From the NCBI GenBank assembly GCA_016205085.1, contig JACQJN010000244.1, positions 1 through 5,793 on the forward strand: a stretch of 5,793 bases of DNA, written 5' to 3'. This document shows, one piece after another, positions 5,758 to 5,793 of this stretch. The DNA is from Elusimicrobiota bacterium (GTDB lineage Bacteria; Elusimicrobiota; Elusimicrobia; JACQJN01). The number at the start of each line of letters is the position of its first letter. Within the stretch, counting starts at the first letter, position 1. The notes beneath the pieces were generated by a model, which was given only the letters and a program-made list of their open reading frames with translations, was not told where the DNA came from and did no database searches. The position numbers and the translations under genes are program-made.

Positions 5758-5793
5758 GAAGCTTCATAAACACAAAATACAAAACAAAAGAAA
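5758..5793. other. AT-rich upstream segment with no clear element
   Basis: This short right-edge segment is A/C-rich on the plus strand and T/G-rich in the direction of transcription. It contains an 8-base palindrome, GAAGCTTC (5758-5765). I find no convincing -35/-10 pair with normal spacing and no end of an upstream gene. The operon promoter, or an upstream gene, lies outside the window or is too degenerate to call. Confidence 0.5.

Noticed and set aside
5763..5793. A possible sigma70 promoter in the AT-rich right edge
   Set aside because: TTG-type and TAT-type hexamers can be picked out on the minus strand, but the best pair is only about 13 bases apart, so no reliable promoter can be called.

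Overview
The window is one tightly packed, single-direction gene block. Five genes all lie on the minus strand, so transcription runs from high to low coordinates. Nothing on the plus strand looks like a gene. Junctions are very tight (a 7-nt gap, a 1-nt overlap, a 9-nt gap, a 4-nt overlap), which points to one polycistronic, translationally coupled operon. In transcription order it holds: (1) a dihydropyrimidinase/D-hydantoinase (4321-5712); (2) an NAD(P)-dependent aldehyde dehydrogenase (2775-4313); (3) a small, glycine-rich, probably four-helix membrane protein of unknown function (2374-2775); (4) a class III PLP aminotransferase resembling animal AGXT2 (1012-2364); (5) an exported protein of unknown function with a possible OB-like C-terminal domain (50-1015).

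The three enzymes fit the reductive pyrimidine catabolic route. Dihydropyrimidinase opens dihydrouracil/dihydrothymine to N-carbamoyl-beta-amino acids. After decarbamoylation, the aminotransferase would convert beta-alanine or beta-aminoisobutyrate to malonic or methylmalonic semialdehyde, and the dehydrogenase would oxidise that semialdehyde. The first step (dihydropyrimidine dehydrogenase) and the third (beta-ureidopropionase) are not in the window. They would be expected beyond the right edge, only 81 bases upstream of the dihydropyrimidinase start, or elsewhere in the genome. The dehydrogenase carries both the catalytic Cys and the general-base Glu of hydrolytic ALDHs, unlike the CoA-acylating MmsA/IolA type, so the free acid is the more likely product.

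Non-coding features are few because the window is almost all coding. A degenerate heptanucleotide tandem repeat (5723-5757) abuts the Shine-Dalgarno sequence of the first gene. A perfect 10-bp inverted repeat with a 3-base loop (5-27) follows the last gene. A telomere-like G-quadruplex-forming motif (971-996) lies in the signal-peptide codons of the last gene.

The organism is a bacterium: it has strong AGGAGG-type ribosome binding sites, operon structure and a Sec signal peptide. Base composition looks intermediate by eye, without strong codon bias. The heptanucleotide repeat type is best known from filamentous cyanobacteria, but it is not enough to assign a phylum. I would guess an uncultured environmental lineage and do not assign a taxon. 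The least explained parts are the membrane protein and the exported protein, both locked into a cytosolic catabolic operon.
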